From positions 20,226 through 84,225 of the forward strand of contig MSJI02000339.1 in assembly GCA_001931905.2 (NCBI GenBank): DNA of 64,000 nt. Reading direction: 5' to 3'. Of this stretch, positions 44,261-54,269 are shown in pieces (position 1 is the first letter of the stretch; each line of letters starts with the position of its first letter). The stretch comes from Cladosporium sp. IMV 00045 (Eukaryota; Ascomycota; Dothideomycetes; Cladosporiales; Cladosporiaceae). The notes under the pieces are model-generated. The model did no database searches, was not told the DNA's origin, and saw only the letters and a program-made list of their open reading frames with translations. The position numbers were made by a program, and so were the translations under genes.

Positions 44261-45890
44261 CTAAATCAACCCATTGAGCAAACTCGTCAAAGTCCTCTCG
44301 CCCTGTGCCTCCAACATCGACCAGTGACCGCAAAGCGGCAACCTAGTAACACTACTCCTCCCAATCACCTCATGCTTCACACCACGCTCGAACAAGCTGC
44401 CCAAATCTCGTCCCTCGGCGCCGCCATCTTGCATGAAATTCGCGATGCCGTCCAGAACAAGTCCGGGCTCCAGAGCGATATCCCTCATCCCGAAGAGCAC
44501 GTGCACAGGGCAATTGAAAGAGCCCTTGCGCGAGCTTTCGGGTGCGGACTTCCATGCTGGTGGTTGGTAGTCCGGATAATTCGGATGCCAGGTGCCGAGG
44601 GCGAGGCCTTCGCTGTAGATCCGCACGCGGCCGTCCCAGTCGCCTTGTGGATTTGTCTGGGCTCGCAGGCGGACTGTTGGACCGTAGGTTGCGCCGTTGG
44701 AGAGTGTGGTAGTCACTTCGCTTGGGCTTGGGCCGTAGGAGGCTGTTAGGCTTTTTGTGTGTGCTGCTGGAGTGTTGTGTGGAGAGCTGGAAACGGCGTT
44801 AGAAGGAGGTCAGTGAGGGAAGAGTGATGACTTACTTTTGGAGACCGATTTCGTTGGATACTTTGACCAAGGAACTCGCTAGCCATGGCATCCATTTGGC
44901 GAGGGGTAGGCGGAGGTTGAACATGAAGATCTTGGGGTTTAGATTGTCAGCTCGCAAAATACTCTCTCCAACGCTCATAGCTTTCACGTACGTAGTTGGA
45001 TAGCAACAATTGATAGGCTACGATCTTCAACGGAGGCAGTGCGTCCCTGAAATGCCGCGTCGATACCGCTTCCCAGCACTGATTGAGGAGAGACGCCGTA
45101 TGTTCCCTCGCAGCCCGCGGCTATGGAAGTGGTTAGCATGAGTGTAGGATGAATGATGTGAGAAACCCATACATATGTCGAGTTTAGAACGACCACTTCA
45201 TCAACCAAGCTGGAGGTTTCACCAGCGAGGCGAAAAGCAATAACACCACCCCTTGGAAAGTGTTAGCGAAGGCGTATGACTTCGAAGCCGGCGAGCTCCC
45301 ATACCAATCGTGTGAGACGAGGATAGTCTTCATTGGTGAGCTAGAAGCTTCAGGTTGATTCCAATAACGCCTCTTCACCTGGACAATGGCCTCGGCGACC
45401 GCATTGAGGATCTCATCTGGGCCATAGAAAGAGTGGCTGTCACTGCCACCACACCCAGGCAGATCTAATGCGGCCAACTTTGCCTTTTGAGCAAGGCCAG
45501 ATGCGAGATACTGTTCCCACAGGTAGGATGAGTCGGGAAAGCCATGAAGAAAGATTACTAGAGCCTTGCAAGACTGGGGAGTGCTTCTTGGTGACAGGTA
45601 GTGTAGTTGAAGTCCGTTCTGTAGTGTGAGGAAGTTGTGGGACAGGTCACCCTCTTCATCCGATAGAGACCAGAGCTTTCTACAAGCTATACACATATTA
45701 CTCAGACCAGTAGATTTTCGTGATCGGAGTAACATTACTTACCGTTTTGGAAGTCGCTTACTGTGGTCTCTAAGGGTCTTGTCCATGTGTCTTTTCTTGA
45801 CAGGCTGTACAGCACTGAGACGCCGAGTGCAAGTAGACCATAGACCGTTGCAATGGCCCTGGTCAACAGGCCTAAGATAGAAGGCAACAT
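44261..45890 (-). CDS. Membrane-anchored epoxide hydrolase (alpha/beta hydrolase)
   Basis: Six exons, 45890-45743, 45686-45305, 45251-45173, 45120-44992, 44930-44836 and 44786-44261, code for 452 residues. The start at 45890 yields an N-terminal hydrophobic helix (MLPSILGLLTRAIATVYGLL) that should anchor the protein in the ER membrane. The alpha/beta-hydrolase domain has the epoxide-hydrolase oxyanion motif HGFPDSSYLWEQY, the nucleophile elbow SHDWGGV (Asp nucleophile; the W-G junction is split by an intron), the acid in LFGMRDIALEPG and the catalytic His in LCGHWSMLEA. It should open epoxides with water, either in detoxification or in secondary metabolism. An Asp nucleophile argues against a lipase or esterase. 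It is divergent from the SAP30-like gene. Confidence 0.88.
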
Positions 45891-46295
45891 TTGCTGAGAT
45901 GCAGGGAAGAGTGGTAATAAACTCACCCCTTCACTTAATTGAGCTATCCAGAGCTTCACAATCAAGGTTGTGGCTGATGTCGACGGAGTTTTGTTACCCC
46001 AGACGGCGGCAGCTGCACGAGCCCTGGACATTTGCGTCACCAAGGAAATTGATCAATTGCGCCAAACGCGCGTGCCCAAGTGCCCATCTCTCTCCTCGAG
46101 CCGCGGCTTGGAAGATCGACGACCGCCCGACACTTGCAACGAATTACTCCTCTTTCGCACCTGACCGACCGATATGCTCACCCTCATACGAAATTTCGTC
46201 TAGACGAATTGGCTTAAGAGTCCGCTTTGAGAACGACCAGAGGCTGAGGAGCCCGCATTCGTCGCAAGCCTGTTACACTTCCACCAGAACCAATC
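45891..46295. other. Divergent promoter region, epoxide hydrolase and SAP30-like genes
   Basis: About 400 bp between outward-facing genes; contains both promoters. No clear motif seen. Confidence 0.5.
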
Positions 46296-46965
46296 ATGCC
46301 TCCAACCAAAAAGGCCGCCGCCGCCGCTGCCGCCGAAGACTCACGATCAGACGCTTCCACAGTGCGAGAAAGACAAATCGCTGCCGCAGCGCATGCAAGA
46401 AAGAGCAAGCAAAATGCCGCCGCCGCAGCCGCAGCGGCCAAAGACAACGGGAGCGCATTGAAAGAGTTGGCAGCCGTGAGCGCAGATGCCAGCGAGACTG
46501 CGCAAGCACCTGGCGTGAGTAGAACTAACTTAAGGAAGAAGGAAGAAATGGTACAGTTCGACTGACAGGTCTCGCCTCAGATGTCCTGGAACACAACACC
46601 GCTCTCGCTGCTGAACACCTACCGAGTCTCGCACCACCTCTCCACCCCAGCGGCGTTCACATCACCGCTCAACCACGCTCTACTAGCAAACCCCGGAATC
46701 GGACGACAATCGCCCACGATGGCACGGCGGAAAGACAAGAGGCGTGTGTCCAAAGATCAGCTGGCGACCAACGTGCGGAAGCACTTCAATGGCGCTGCCG
46801 TCAACGAGATTGACGTTGTGGTCGAATTGGTGTATAAGAGTAAGAACAAAGGTGAGGACATGAAGCTCAATGAAATGAATACACTCATGCCAGTCGACTC
46901 TAACAGCTGCCACAGACAAGGCATTCCGCATGCGCTCCGCACCCGGGATTACCAAAAAGTCATGA
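46296..46965 (+). CDS. SAP30-like Sin3-binding protein
   Basis: Three exons, 46296-46514, 46581-46851 and 46916-46965 (introns 66 and 64 bp), give 179 residues. The N-terminal third is Ala/Lys-rich low complexity (MPPTKKAAAAAAAEDSRSD). The C-terminal part is the conserved Sin3-binding region: LSLLNTYRVSHHLSTPAAF, LANPGIGRQSPTMARRKDKR, then a helix with QLATNVRKHFNGAAVNEIDV and a final exon finishing KDKAFRMRSAPG. The family is a component of Sin3/Rpd3 histone-deacetylase complexes, so a nuclear role in transcriptional repression is expected. The last exon is only 50 bp and is easily missed, but it restores a family-typical ending. Confidence 0.88.
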
Positions 46966-47805
46966 CCTCGCGACCACTTCTCGGGAAAAATAGCGCGAAT
47001 CGCCTACACCTACACACAGACACACAAACACACATACTTGAACACGACATAGACGACACGATAAATGTACCTTCCTGCTGCTGCATACGGACATGGGTAC
47101 AGCATTTTGGACATAACCGATGATATCCGCTGGGATGTTTTTAGGGGTTGGCGTTTTGGGATATTTGCTTTTTCTACGATTCTGAAGGGAGAGACACTCT
47201 TACTCTTTTGTCTGACGATGATGGGATTGAAGGAGGCGTTTGGAAAAACATTTATTTTGAGCATTGTCTTGTCGAATATCACATACCCTCGGACCATAGG
47301 CTTTGAGTAATATTTTATATTGAATACAGATTGGTTATATCCTTATCAAGAAGTCCTTGATGTGAATGTTGATCTACCGTATCGTTTCTCATACCTAGGT
47401 AGTTGGTCCACGATGCAGAACATCTAACAAACTTGCTCAATGCTAAGTCCAAGGCTCGCCTGGTATGCCTACCAAACGACTGTGTATCAACAATTCCATA
47501 AGTGGTATCTAATCAATGACAGTATTCATTCCACTAAAAGCAAATAATAAAGTGAAACCACATGCAAAGTGCGGACCAAATTCCGCTCCGCCGGCCGCAG
47601 CTTTGCTTCGCGCTTTAGCTAGTGAACTTCAAGCAGCAAGCGAGCCATAGCAGCCCGTTGCGCGCGACACAAGATTGGCTCTTCACCACAACTATCTACT
47701 ACACAAACACACCACAACAACTCTTCCCGCCTCACCACCAACCCCGACACTCAATCTCCCATCCAACCACCCAACCAAACCACCAACCACAACCACCACA
47801 CAGCA
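46966..47805. other. Intergenic region, SmE promoter at right end
   Basis: About 840 bp. The right 120 bp form a C/A-rich leader (CCACCAACCACAACC-like) before the SmE start. No gene seen. Confidence 0.5.
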
Positions 47806-48252
47806 ATGTCCGGCCGCCAAGGAGGAGGAGGCGGAGGTCGCAACAAGGTGCTCCTGCCGCCGATCAACTTCATTTTCAAGCTGCTGCAGCAGCGCACGAC
47901 GGTGCAGATCTGGCTGTTCGAGCAGCTGGGCATGCGCATCGAGGGCAAAATCCGCGGCTTCGACGAGTTCATGAACCTCGTCGTCGACGAGGCCGTGGAG
48001 GTGCGCCAGAGCACGAAGACTGAGCCGAGTCCAAGGGACGCTGAGGATGGGGGACGGAGGGAGTTGGGTAGGTTTTTGAGTTTCTTTTTGTTGAGGTTTT
48101 GGGGAGTTTTTTTGGAGGGGTTGGGGTGTTGGGGATTTTGCGGGAGATTGGAATTGTGGACATGATGAGATCGCTTTTGCTGACTTTTATTGTGTGTAGG
48201 CCAGATTTTGCTCAAGGGCGATAACGTCGCTCTCATTCAGGCGCTGGAGTAA
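47806..48252 (+). CDS. SME1: Small nuclear ribonucleoprotein E (SmE)
   Basis: Two exons, 47806-48067 and 48200-48252, separated by a 132-bp intron, give 104 residues. After a Gly-rich N-terminus the Sm1 motif reads INFIFKLLQQRTTVQIWLFE then GMRIEGKIRGFDEFMNLVVD; Sm2 is completed only by exon 2 (GQILLKGDNVALIQALE). The loop between Sm1 and Sm2 (TKTEPSPRDAEDGGRREL) is somewhat longer than I expect for SmE. SmE is one of seven Sm proteins forming the ring around U1, U2, U4 and U5 snRNAs, so it is essential for splicing. Confidence 0.95.
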
Positions 48253-48686
48253 AATTGGAAGAGCGGAATCTGCTATCGAGAAGAATACTGGGTCTCGCGC
48301 TCCCGCTAGGCCATTGACGATTTTGATACCTTTTGCATGAAGCGGGGCGATTACTGGATGAGGCTTGAGGTGATACTGGAGAAAAAGTTAAGGCGGAAGT
48401 GTGAAAATGCGCGAGGCCACGATACCACATGGGATGAGAGAAGTCGGATACAAAGATCAGATACAGCAGCGATGACAAGCGGGCAGCAATAAATATGTTG
48501 CCCACGCTATCATGAGCATGCTGCGCGAGACACTGACGAGCGTCGGAGTTTGGGCGCATTGATCAGACACTCTGGCGCGAAGGTGGATTGCGAGAGTAGC
48601 ATCTGGCGCGCGTGCTACAACCACCACCACGGTTCAAACCGCTCATGATAAAAATAAAACATGTTTTATATTTCACACAGTAACGC
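48253..48686. other. Intergenic between convergent SmE and cyclo-ligase genes
   Basis: About 430 bp between two stop codons. No feature other than expected 3' flanks. Confidence 0.5.
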
Positions 48687-49652
48687 TCAATCCAGCAAAG
48701 ATCCATCCCCAACCGCAACGGCGTCGACTTTCCAGTCCCAATCCGCCGTGGGGAGTTCATGTTCGTCTCCGAGAATTTGCTCTGCAAGGCAGAGACCGAC
48801 TGCGGGAATGGTCAGCGATCAGAGCTTCATACAGGACAATTCCATCAAAGTGAAAATCGCGAGAGGAAAAAAATCAGTGAATGTCAAGAACTTACTCAAA
48901 AACGGCTTCTCCCCCTTCCCGCCCTCACAAAACCTCGTCAGAAAGGTATCGTAAAACCCAGCCCCATGCCCCAAGCGATTCAGCTTCTTATCGAACGCCA
49001 CGGCAGGGACGACGACCAAATCCAAACCTCCCCTGTCTTCTCCCTCACCCTCTCCACCAATCTTCCCTCCCTCATCCCCCTCCCGAGCAAGACTCAACCC
49101 CTGCCCTCCCATAGCATTCTCCCTCTCCCCCACCCCCTCCTCACTCAACGACGGAATCCCCCACCCATCCCTCTGCAAACCCTCAAACTCGCCCTCCCTC
49201 AAGCGCAACAAATCCATGACTTTGCGCTTCTTCTTCCTCTTCCCACCTCCAGCTTCAGTAGCGCCGCCCTCACTCTCGCTTTGTGGCGTGTAGATAAACG
49301 GCACGAAAACCTTCTTCCCATCTCTCAGCGCTTCTCGCACGAGAATGTCAGTCTGCGCTTCGGCAGAGGGCATGGAGAGGTAGATGCTGAGTGATGAAGC
49401 ATTTTTGTAGGCTGGGTGGGAGAGGATTAGATTTTGGGCTGTGGCGGATTGGGCCGTTATGGAATCAGAGGCGAGGGTGCTGAGGTGGGATTTGAGGGAT
49501 TTGCGGAGGGCGGTTTTGGCGGTTTGTTGGGAGGATGTTGATGGGCTGGACATGTTGCGGAATTGATGGTGGAAAGGATAGCTAAGTTGTTTGATGTTTG
49601 GGGTGGCGAGTGTTGTGAGAAGCCTTTTTTGGCGGGATAGCAGGCGATTCAT
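48687..49652 (-). CDS. FAU1: 5-Formyltetrahydrofolate cyclo-ligase, with possible dual start
   Basis: Two exons, 49652-48896 and 48799-48687 (96-bp intron), code for 289 residues from the first ATG, or 256 from the second in-frame ATG at 49553. The enzyme converts 5-formyl-THF to 5,10-methenyl-THF using ATP. Family features: AKTALRKSLKSHL near the start, SLSIYLSMPSAEAQTDIL, KKVFVPFIY, and the substrate and ATP loop NRLGHGAGFYDTFL. An inserted charged Gly/Glu-rich stretch (about 140-205) lies between the two halves. The 33-residue extension (MNRLLSRQKRLLTTLATP...) is basic and free of acidic residues, like a mitochondrial presequence, so two products for mitochondria and cytosol are possible. 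Divergent from ROT1. Confidence 0.92.
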
Positions 49653-50063
49653 TGATTGATGTCGGAAGTTGGATGTGATATGGTGAGCTTGGTGGTGGTG
49701 GAAGTGGCGATTTGTTAGGATGTCATGGTTGTGCTTGGTACTCTTATATTGATCATGAGGATACTTTCTCCATATCGAGTGCTTATATCATTACAGTAAT
49801 TCTTTTGGACATGAGTCGAAGTAGATGTGGAGAGAGAGCATTGGCATGGAATGTAGTGTAGGGCTTAGCGTTTGGCTATTTGGGGAAAGAGTGGAGGTCG
49901 ACGCTTGCGACGCAATCCAACTCTCGCTAGTCGCTAGTCAATCTCGCCTTGAGCCTCCTCCCGTACCCAACAACAACCCAAACACTCTCTGTCTCACCAC
50001 TCTCTGCCTCGCCCATACCACCGCAATCACCCTCTCACCACCGTCGCGATACTGTCAACAACC
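49653..50063. other. Divergent promoter region, cyclo-ligase and ROT1 genes
   Basis: About 410 bp containing both promoters. No recognised site seen. Confidence 0.5.
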
Positions 50064-50990
50064 ATGAAGTACTCCCTCACCGGCCTGACCGGCCTCGTCG
50101 CCCTGGCCGCCGCCCAAGGAACCTGGCCAAGCGATATTGTGGGAACGTGGAGCACCAAGTCCAACAAGACTCTCACAGGGCCTGTAAGCTATGCGCCAAT
50201 ACCCTCCATGCAAACACCGACACTGACAAGCATTTGCAGGGCTTCTACGACCCTCTGAATGACGAGTTCATCGAGCCCGAGCGCACCGGCATCTCCTACT
50301 CCTTCACCGAAGACGGTCACTATGAATCCGCCTACTACCGCGCCATCGCCAACCCGCAAAACCCCGCCTGCCCTAGCGGTATCATGCAGTGGCAGCACGG
50401 CAGCTGGGTGAAGAATCCCGATGGCGGCTTGACTTTGACGCCCATCAAGGACGACGGCAGACAGCTGCTCAGCGAGCCCTGCGAGGGCGAGCACTCTATC
50501 TACACGCGCTACAACCAGACCGAGGAGTTCGAGGTGAGCATATTCCCGCGTGCGATTGCTGTCACACGACAAGCCAAGTATTGCGCGTGCTGACCCTCTC
50601 ACCCAACAGAAATACGAACAAATAATCGACGCCTACCACAACATCCCCCGCCTGAACCTCTACAAATTCGACGGCTCCCCCATGAACCCGATGTACCTGG
50701 CCTACCGCCCGCCGCAAATGCTCCCCACCACGACCCTCAACCCCATCGCCGCCGCGACCGGTTCCGGCTCCGCCTCCTCGACCGCCACCGGCAAGAGCAA
50801 CTCCAAGCGCGGCCTTGACGCCGAGGTCCCGCTGAACTGGAAACTGCAGCTCGAGCGTCAGGGTTCTTCCTCTTCGCAGCACGTCGTCCACTCTATCAAT
50901 GCTGACAGGCTTTGGTGGCTCGGTCTGGGAATGACGGGGCTTGGTGGTTTGTTGTACATGGGTCCCAGGAGGATGGGAATTCGCCTTTGA
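50064..50990 (+). CDS. ROT1: ROT1, ER membrane chaperone for cell-wall assembly
   Basis: Three exons, 50064-50183, 50240-50533 and 50610-50990 (introns 56 and 76 bp), give 264 residues. A signal peptide (MKYSLTGLTGLVALAAAQG) precedes the highly conserved TWPSDIVGTWSTKSNKTLTG, then GFYDPLNDEFIEPERTGISY and GIMQWQHGSWVKNPDGGLTL. NKT and NQT are probable glycosylation sites. A single C-terminal transmembrane helix (LWWLGLGMTGLGGLLYMG) ends with a short basic tail, giving a type I ER protein. Yeast Rot1 is an essential chaperone needed for beta-1,6-glucan synthesis and protein folding. Confidence 0.95.
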
Positions 50991-52244
50991 AGATGTGGTT
51001 GCGGCGTGCTTGGATTTTTGAACGAATTGATGCTTTTTTGATGGGTAATTTAATGGAGGCAGCTGTAAAGTGTACAGATAGGGCATATGGGCGCGCAACA
51101 GGCGTTTTTCTGGGGGCGGACTTTGTCATTTTGTGGGAATGAAAGGGAGAAGGAGGGAAACTACGGGACCAGACCAATGGAATTCATGTTCTTCTCACCA
51201 TGCTCAGAGTTCAAGGTGAAGTCCTGGGAAAGGCTCGCAATTGTGCAACATGTCTCACGAACCGCCGCATTCTGGGTTGACTAACTCACCAAGAAGCTAA
51301 TCACCCATCTGACAGTGATTTTCCGCTAGGCTGACTAGAATACAGGCAGGCATAGACCAAGACCGGAGCCCTCGATCCAAAAGAAGGAAAAATTCCTTCC
51401 TGAAACCAAGAGCAAGTCCCACCTGCCTCTTTTCTGCTGTCTACTGCTATCCACCGTCATCGGCTTCGTAAGTCTCCCAATGACCAGAGAGAGACCAAAC
51501 CAAAAGAAAGCCAATGTTCCAAATCTCATGTGTGCTGTCTGCTACTATCCTCCAGCATCTGCTTCGCTAGTCTCCTAATGACTATTGAGAGACCAGAGCA
51601 ATTAGAAAGCCAATCTCCCAAACACAAAGCCTGTCATATGCTGCTATCTGCTGGCATCTGCTTCGTAAGTCTCCTATTAACCACTGAGAGACACTCTGAA
51701 AAGAAAGCCAATCTCCCAAATCTATCGAGTGCTATCTGCTACTATCCCCCAGCATCTGCTTCGTGGATCTCCTAGTGGCCATTGAGAGACACTCCAGAAA
51801 GGAAGCCAACCTCCCGAATCTCTCGACTGCTATAAGCTGCTATCTGCCAGCATCTGCTTCCTGAGTCTCCCGATGACCACTAAGAGGCACTCTAAAAAGA
51901 AAGTCAATCTCCCAAATCTCTCATCTCTATCTGCTGCTATCTACTAGCATCTGCTTCGGTAATCTGCTAATGACCATTGAGAGAGTGACACCGAGAACTC
52001 CAAGAAGAGAGATAATCTCACAAATCTCTCATTGCTTTCTGCTGCTATCTACTTGCATCTGCTTAGCTAATCGCTCAGTGACCATTGAGAGACTAAACTA
52101 GCAAACTCCCGAAGACAAAGCCAAAACTTCCTAGAACATCACCATAACAACTGCATAATACTCTCACACTCACCTGAACAAATTCAAACAACTACCTCTC
52201 TCTCCGAATCCGAAAAATCCATATCTCACTCTCGCTCGCTCTGC
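50991..52244. other. Intergenic: 98-bp-period minisatellite
   Basis: About 1.25 kb. Most of the right half (51425-52110) is the tandem repeat listed separately. The left 430 bp is the ROT1 3' flank with no feature. No gene is supported. Confidence 0.7.
51425..52110. repeat. Degenerate 98-bp tandem repeat (minisatellite), about 7 copies
   Basis: A shared core CATCTGCTTCG recurs at 51458 (as CATCGGCTTCG), 51556, 51655, 51753, 51851 (as CATCTGCTTCC), 51948 and 52056 (as CATCTGCTTAG). Spacings are 98, 99, 98, 98, 97 and 108 bp. Each unit continues with TCTCCTAATGACCATTGAGA-like sequence and an AAAGCCAATCTCCCAAATCT-like block before the next CTGCTATCTGCT. The last interval carries an insert of about 10 bp (GTGACACCGA). 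The period is not a multiple of three and the frames are broken, so it is non-coding as DNA repeats go. It ends about 135 bp before the stop codon of the adjacent minus-strand gene. Confidence 0.9.
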
Positions 52245-54269
52245 TTAGATACTCCCTTCTTCCTTCCAGGCCTCGCCTTTGCCCCACTTCGGCTCTCCTA
52301 AGGCCCACCCACTAGCAGCCTTATAACTCTCGTCGTTATCGTCGTCGACGATGGTGCTGAGCATAGTTATAGAGTATTTCTTGTCTTTTTTGAACGTGCT
52401 CGGCGGGTGCTGCGAGAGGCCTGGGGAGTTGTGCATAGTGCTCGGCGGGTTATGCATAGTGCTCGGCGCAGTGCTCGGCGCAGCAGCAGCAGACCTCATT
52501 TCCTCCTCTCCACGCTTCTTGCCCTCGCAAAGTCCCTCGTAAACTCCCTCATCCCACCCAATACACGTCAGGTACTCCCACACGAGCCTCAGCCCCTTCT
52601 CGTTGTCGAAATCGGCATTATCCCACATTTTGCCAATGGCGTCCTCGTCGAAGAAGCTCGCGCGGAGCTGCACGTCTTTCTTCCATTCCACCAGCTCGTC
52701 GAAGTGGTGGTCCAGCGCGCGCACGACTCGGCGCTCCGCGGCGGGTTGTTGCCCGTTTGAGTTGTTGCTCTCGCCTGTTTCGCCTGTCGTGCTCGCGAGG
52801 GTGGTCGGGATGGGCCCGTCGTACTTGGGCGCGGGCCAGAAGCGGTCGATCAGGTCGTCGGTTAGCCATCGAGGGCGGGATGGGGAGGCGAGTTGCCTGG
52901 TCCAGTAGGTGAGGACGTGCGCTGGGACGCGGTCGAAGATCTCGGAGTGGCTGAGATTGTCGCTGAAGCGCGTTTGGCTGTACTGACCGATGTAGGTGTA
53001 GAGCTTGCGCGGAGCCGGGCTGCTGGTGGCGCTTTGGTCCTCGCTTCCTAAGGCGACGAAGACGGGAACGTTCTTATCATCGCCCTCGTCCGGGTCGGGC
53101 ATGTCGCCGTCCGCATTGGTTTCGGTGTTGAAGAAGGCCGTCAACTTGGCGCCGTGCTGGCCTGGTTTGGTCGGAGCGTAGGGCTCGTAGTGGCCGTCGA
53201 GGAGCCAGTAGCATTTCCCCGGCAGGATGCGGGTGGAGGGCGAGTTGGGGCAGAAGTAGAGACCGGGAGAGTATTGATCGCCACCCAGGAGGCAGTGGAG
53301 TTCTTCCTCGGTGAAGGTCGTGGTGTTGTCGATGGTGGCCGAGAAGGTGATCTCGGGGATGTGGCGGATTGCAAAGGGGAGCCATGCTCTCGTGTCCTGG
53401 GTGGATGGACCTTGGGTCGACGGGGCTTGAGCCGGCGGTTCCTGGGTGCTGTCGCCATCGTCGGACTGGCGGGCCTGGGCCTCTTCTCCCCAAGCGATTT
53501 GGGCACGCTCATCGTTGGTCGCGACATCTGAGGTGGCCGCGCCCTCAAAAGAAGATTCGATCTCGACACCACCGTCAACTCCGCCTTCGTCGTCTGCCTC
53601 CTCGCCACTCCCCTGCTGATCTTCAGCCGCCTGCAACTGCGACGGCTGCACGCCCTGGGTCAAGCGCAGAGTGGCATCAAAGTCGCTCAGACTTTCTCTG
53701 ATGCGCCTAGCAAACAACTCCTGACACTCGGCCTCAGCGAGCGTCTTCGCTCTGGCGAGTTGAGTCACGTACCCGCGCTCGGCTTCCATCGCGGCGTTCC
53801 TCCTGCCCAGCTCCTCCATGCCCTGTCTCATGGCCTGGAGTTCGTGGTGGACTCTGTTGAAGTCGGAGTGCAAGACGGTCTGCATTTCATTGACGTCTTT
53901 GGCGGTGGCGGCCGCTTGGTCCTGGAAGGTGATGATGTCGCGCTGGTGCGCGATGTTGATGTGCGTGAGGTTGGTTTCGACGCGGGAGATCTGGTCGGAG
54001 AGGATGGCAGTATTGTCGTTAGTGAAGGTGGTGTTGGTCGGCATGGCTGACGTGTTGTTGGTGGTGCTGCCCTGTGGCAGGAAAGACTTGAACGGGCTGG
54101 TGTCCGCGGTGCTTGAGGTGAGGCCAGGTGTCTCCTGCTGGGAGGGAATCACCCATCCGCCTTGCTGCTGAGGCGGCTGTTGGGTTCGTTGACCAACGCG
54201 CGGCTCACGGTGCCTAGTGCGACCGCGGGAGGGCGAGCTTGTCTTCGTAGGGCGGTTGGAGGTCGACAT
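52245..54269 (-). CDS. Large orphan-like protein with coiled coil, possibly DUF6697-like C-terminus
   Basis: Single exon, 674 residues. The N-terminus (about 1-80) is polar and Thr/Ser/Gln-rich. A coiled coil follows (about 88-200, from AILSDQISRVETNLTHINIA through HELQAMRQGMEELGRRNAAM). An acidic, Glu/Asp-rich linker leads to a folded-looking part from about 300 (FAIRHIPEITFSATIDNTTT). This contains SPGLYFCPNSPSTRILPGKC, LYTYIGQYSQTRFSDNLSHS and LTYWTRQLASPSRPRWLTDD, reminiscent of the fungal DUF6697 type. The C-terminus is low-complexity with a short repeat (PSTMHNPPSTMHNSP). No signal peptide or membrane helix. I do not recognise a function. The gene is bracketed by a minisatellite downstream and a 204-bp duplication upstream. 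Confidence 0.75.
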   Translation of the reverse strand: MSTSNRPTKTSSPSRGRTRHREPRVGQRTQQPPQQQGGWVIPSQQETPGLTSSTADTSPFKSFLPQGSTTNNTSAMPTNTTFTNDNTAILSDQISRVETNLTHINIAHQRDIITFQDQAAATAKDVNEMQTVLHSDFNRVHHELQAMRQGMEELGRRNAAMEAERGYVTQLARAKTLAEAECQELFARRIRESLSDFDATLRLTQGVQPSQLQAAEDQQGSGEEADDEGGVDGGVEIESSFEGAATSDVATNDERAQIAWGEEAQARQSDDGDSTQEPPAQAPSTQGPSTQDTRAWLPFAIRHIPEITFSATIDNTTTFTEEELHCLLGGDQYSPGLYFCPNSPSTRILPGKCYWLLDGHYEPYAPTKPGQHGAKLTAFFNTETNADGDMPDPDEGDDKNVPVFVALGSEDQSATSSPAPRKLYTYIGQYSQTRFSDNLSHSEIFDRVPAHVLTYWTRQLASPSRPRWLTDDLIDRFWPAPKYDGPIPTTLASTTGETGESNNSNGQQPAAERRVVRALDHHFDELVEWKKDVQLRASFFDEDAIGKMWDNADFDNEKGLRLVWEYLTCIGWDEGVYEGLCEGKKRGEEEMRSAAAAPSTAPSTMHNPPSTMHNSPGLSQHPPSTFKKDKKYSITMLSTIVDDDNDESYKAASGWALGEPKWGKGEAWKEEGSI

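Noticed and set aside
51425..52110. CRISPR-like array
   Set aside because: The whole 98-bp unit is repeated, with no constant-repeat/variable-spacer pattern, in a eukaryotic genome.
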